Shown here piece by piece: positions 63,841 to 64,000 of a stretch of 64,000 nucleotides of DNA. The notes beneath the pieces are model-generated. The model was not told the DNA's origin. It was given only the letters and a program-made list of their open reading frames with translations, and did not search any database. The stretch lies in the NCBI GenBank assembly GCA_002914845.1, contig JXTC01000001.1, positions 2,152,743-2,216,742 of the forward strand, read 5' to 3'. Position 1 is the first letter of the stretch. Each line of letters begins with the position of its first letter. The position numbers were made by a program, and so were the translations under genes. The stretch is from Trema orientale. Taxonomy: Eukaryota; Streptophyta; Magnoliopsida; Rosales; Cannabaceae.

Positions 63841-64000
63841 TTATTAGCCCAAGATTGACTACCCAAGAGGGGGGGTGAATTGGGTTTTAAAACTTTTTGC
63901 AGAATTTTTCAACTATGTAAAACCATAGACCACTATTTTGATCTTTGAAGGTAAAACAACAATTATAGCAAGCACATAATAAAGATACCAAGTATAATAA
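63841..64000. mobile_element. Possible transposon edge at window end
   Basis: The phrase 'caagagggggggtgaattgg', followed by 'gttttaaaactttt', is one I recall from the edge of a common plant retroelement. The element would continue beyond the window. Evidence is one motif only. Confidence 0.25.

Noticed and set aside
1-64000. A multi-gene defence, biosynthetic or other novel system
   Set aside because: The seven genes belong to unrelated housekeeping or signalling families, each with its own promoter space; nothing indicates a functional cluster.

Overview
This window is nuclear DNA from a dicot flowering plant. It has AT-rich intergenic DNA, GT-AG introns and exon-intron genes whose products match well-known land-plant families. 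All exon coordinates below were assembled by hand from reading frame, splice consensus and family similarity, without transcript data. The species cannot be fixed from sequence alone.

Seven protein-coding genes are supported. (1) A chloroplast-type EngB/YihA GTPase (14080-16266, minus). (2) The beta subunit of the AP-4 adaptor complex (17525-23806, plus), divergent from EngB. (3) A proline-rich extensin-like receptor kinase, PERK (27989-35049, plus). (4) An Mpv17/PMP22-family membrane protein (35977-37996, minus). (5) A P-class pentatricopeptide-repeat protein (40130-43324, plus). (6) A rhomboid serine protease with a plastid-type N-terminus (43802-46852, minus), tail-to-tail with the PPR gene. 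(7) A signal peptide peptidase, SPP (51192-56068, plus). From memory, EngB/AP-4 beta resembles the Arabidopsis neighbours At5g11480/At5g11490, and PPR/rhomboid resembles At5g25630/At5g25640. The window therefore looks like two conserved gene pairs with single genes between and after them.

The rest is mostly transposon-derived. Positions 1-14000 hold inverted-repeat elements, a tRNA-derived SINE, a minisatellite, a 632-bp-period duplication and a probable LTR fragment. Between AP-4 beta and PERK lie a CACTA-type domain fragment and a decayed PPR gene. Small elements also sit in PERK introns. Positions 56-64 kb hold two copies of a Mutator-like MITE, each with a 9-bp target duplication, a 1.5-kb non-autonomous CACTA element with a 3-bp target duplication, and blocks resembling retrotransposons.

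No gene cluster forming a new system was found. The most unusual signals are structural. Two unrelated transposons have one end caught in a local tandem duplication. A recurrent AT-rich element carries a palindromic-repeat core, and one copy lies between the divergent EngB and AP-4 beta genes. A 165-bp A-tract-ended direct duplication appears identical by eye. Two mechanistically different intramembrane proteases are near neighbours.
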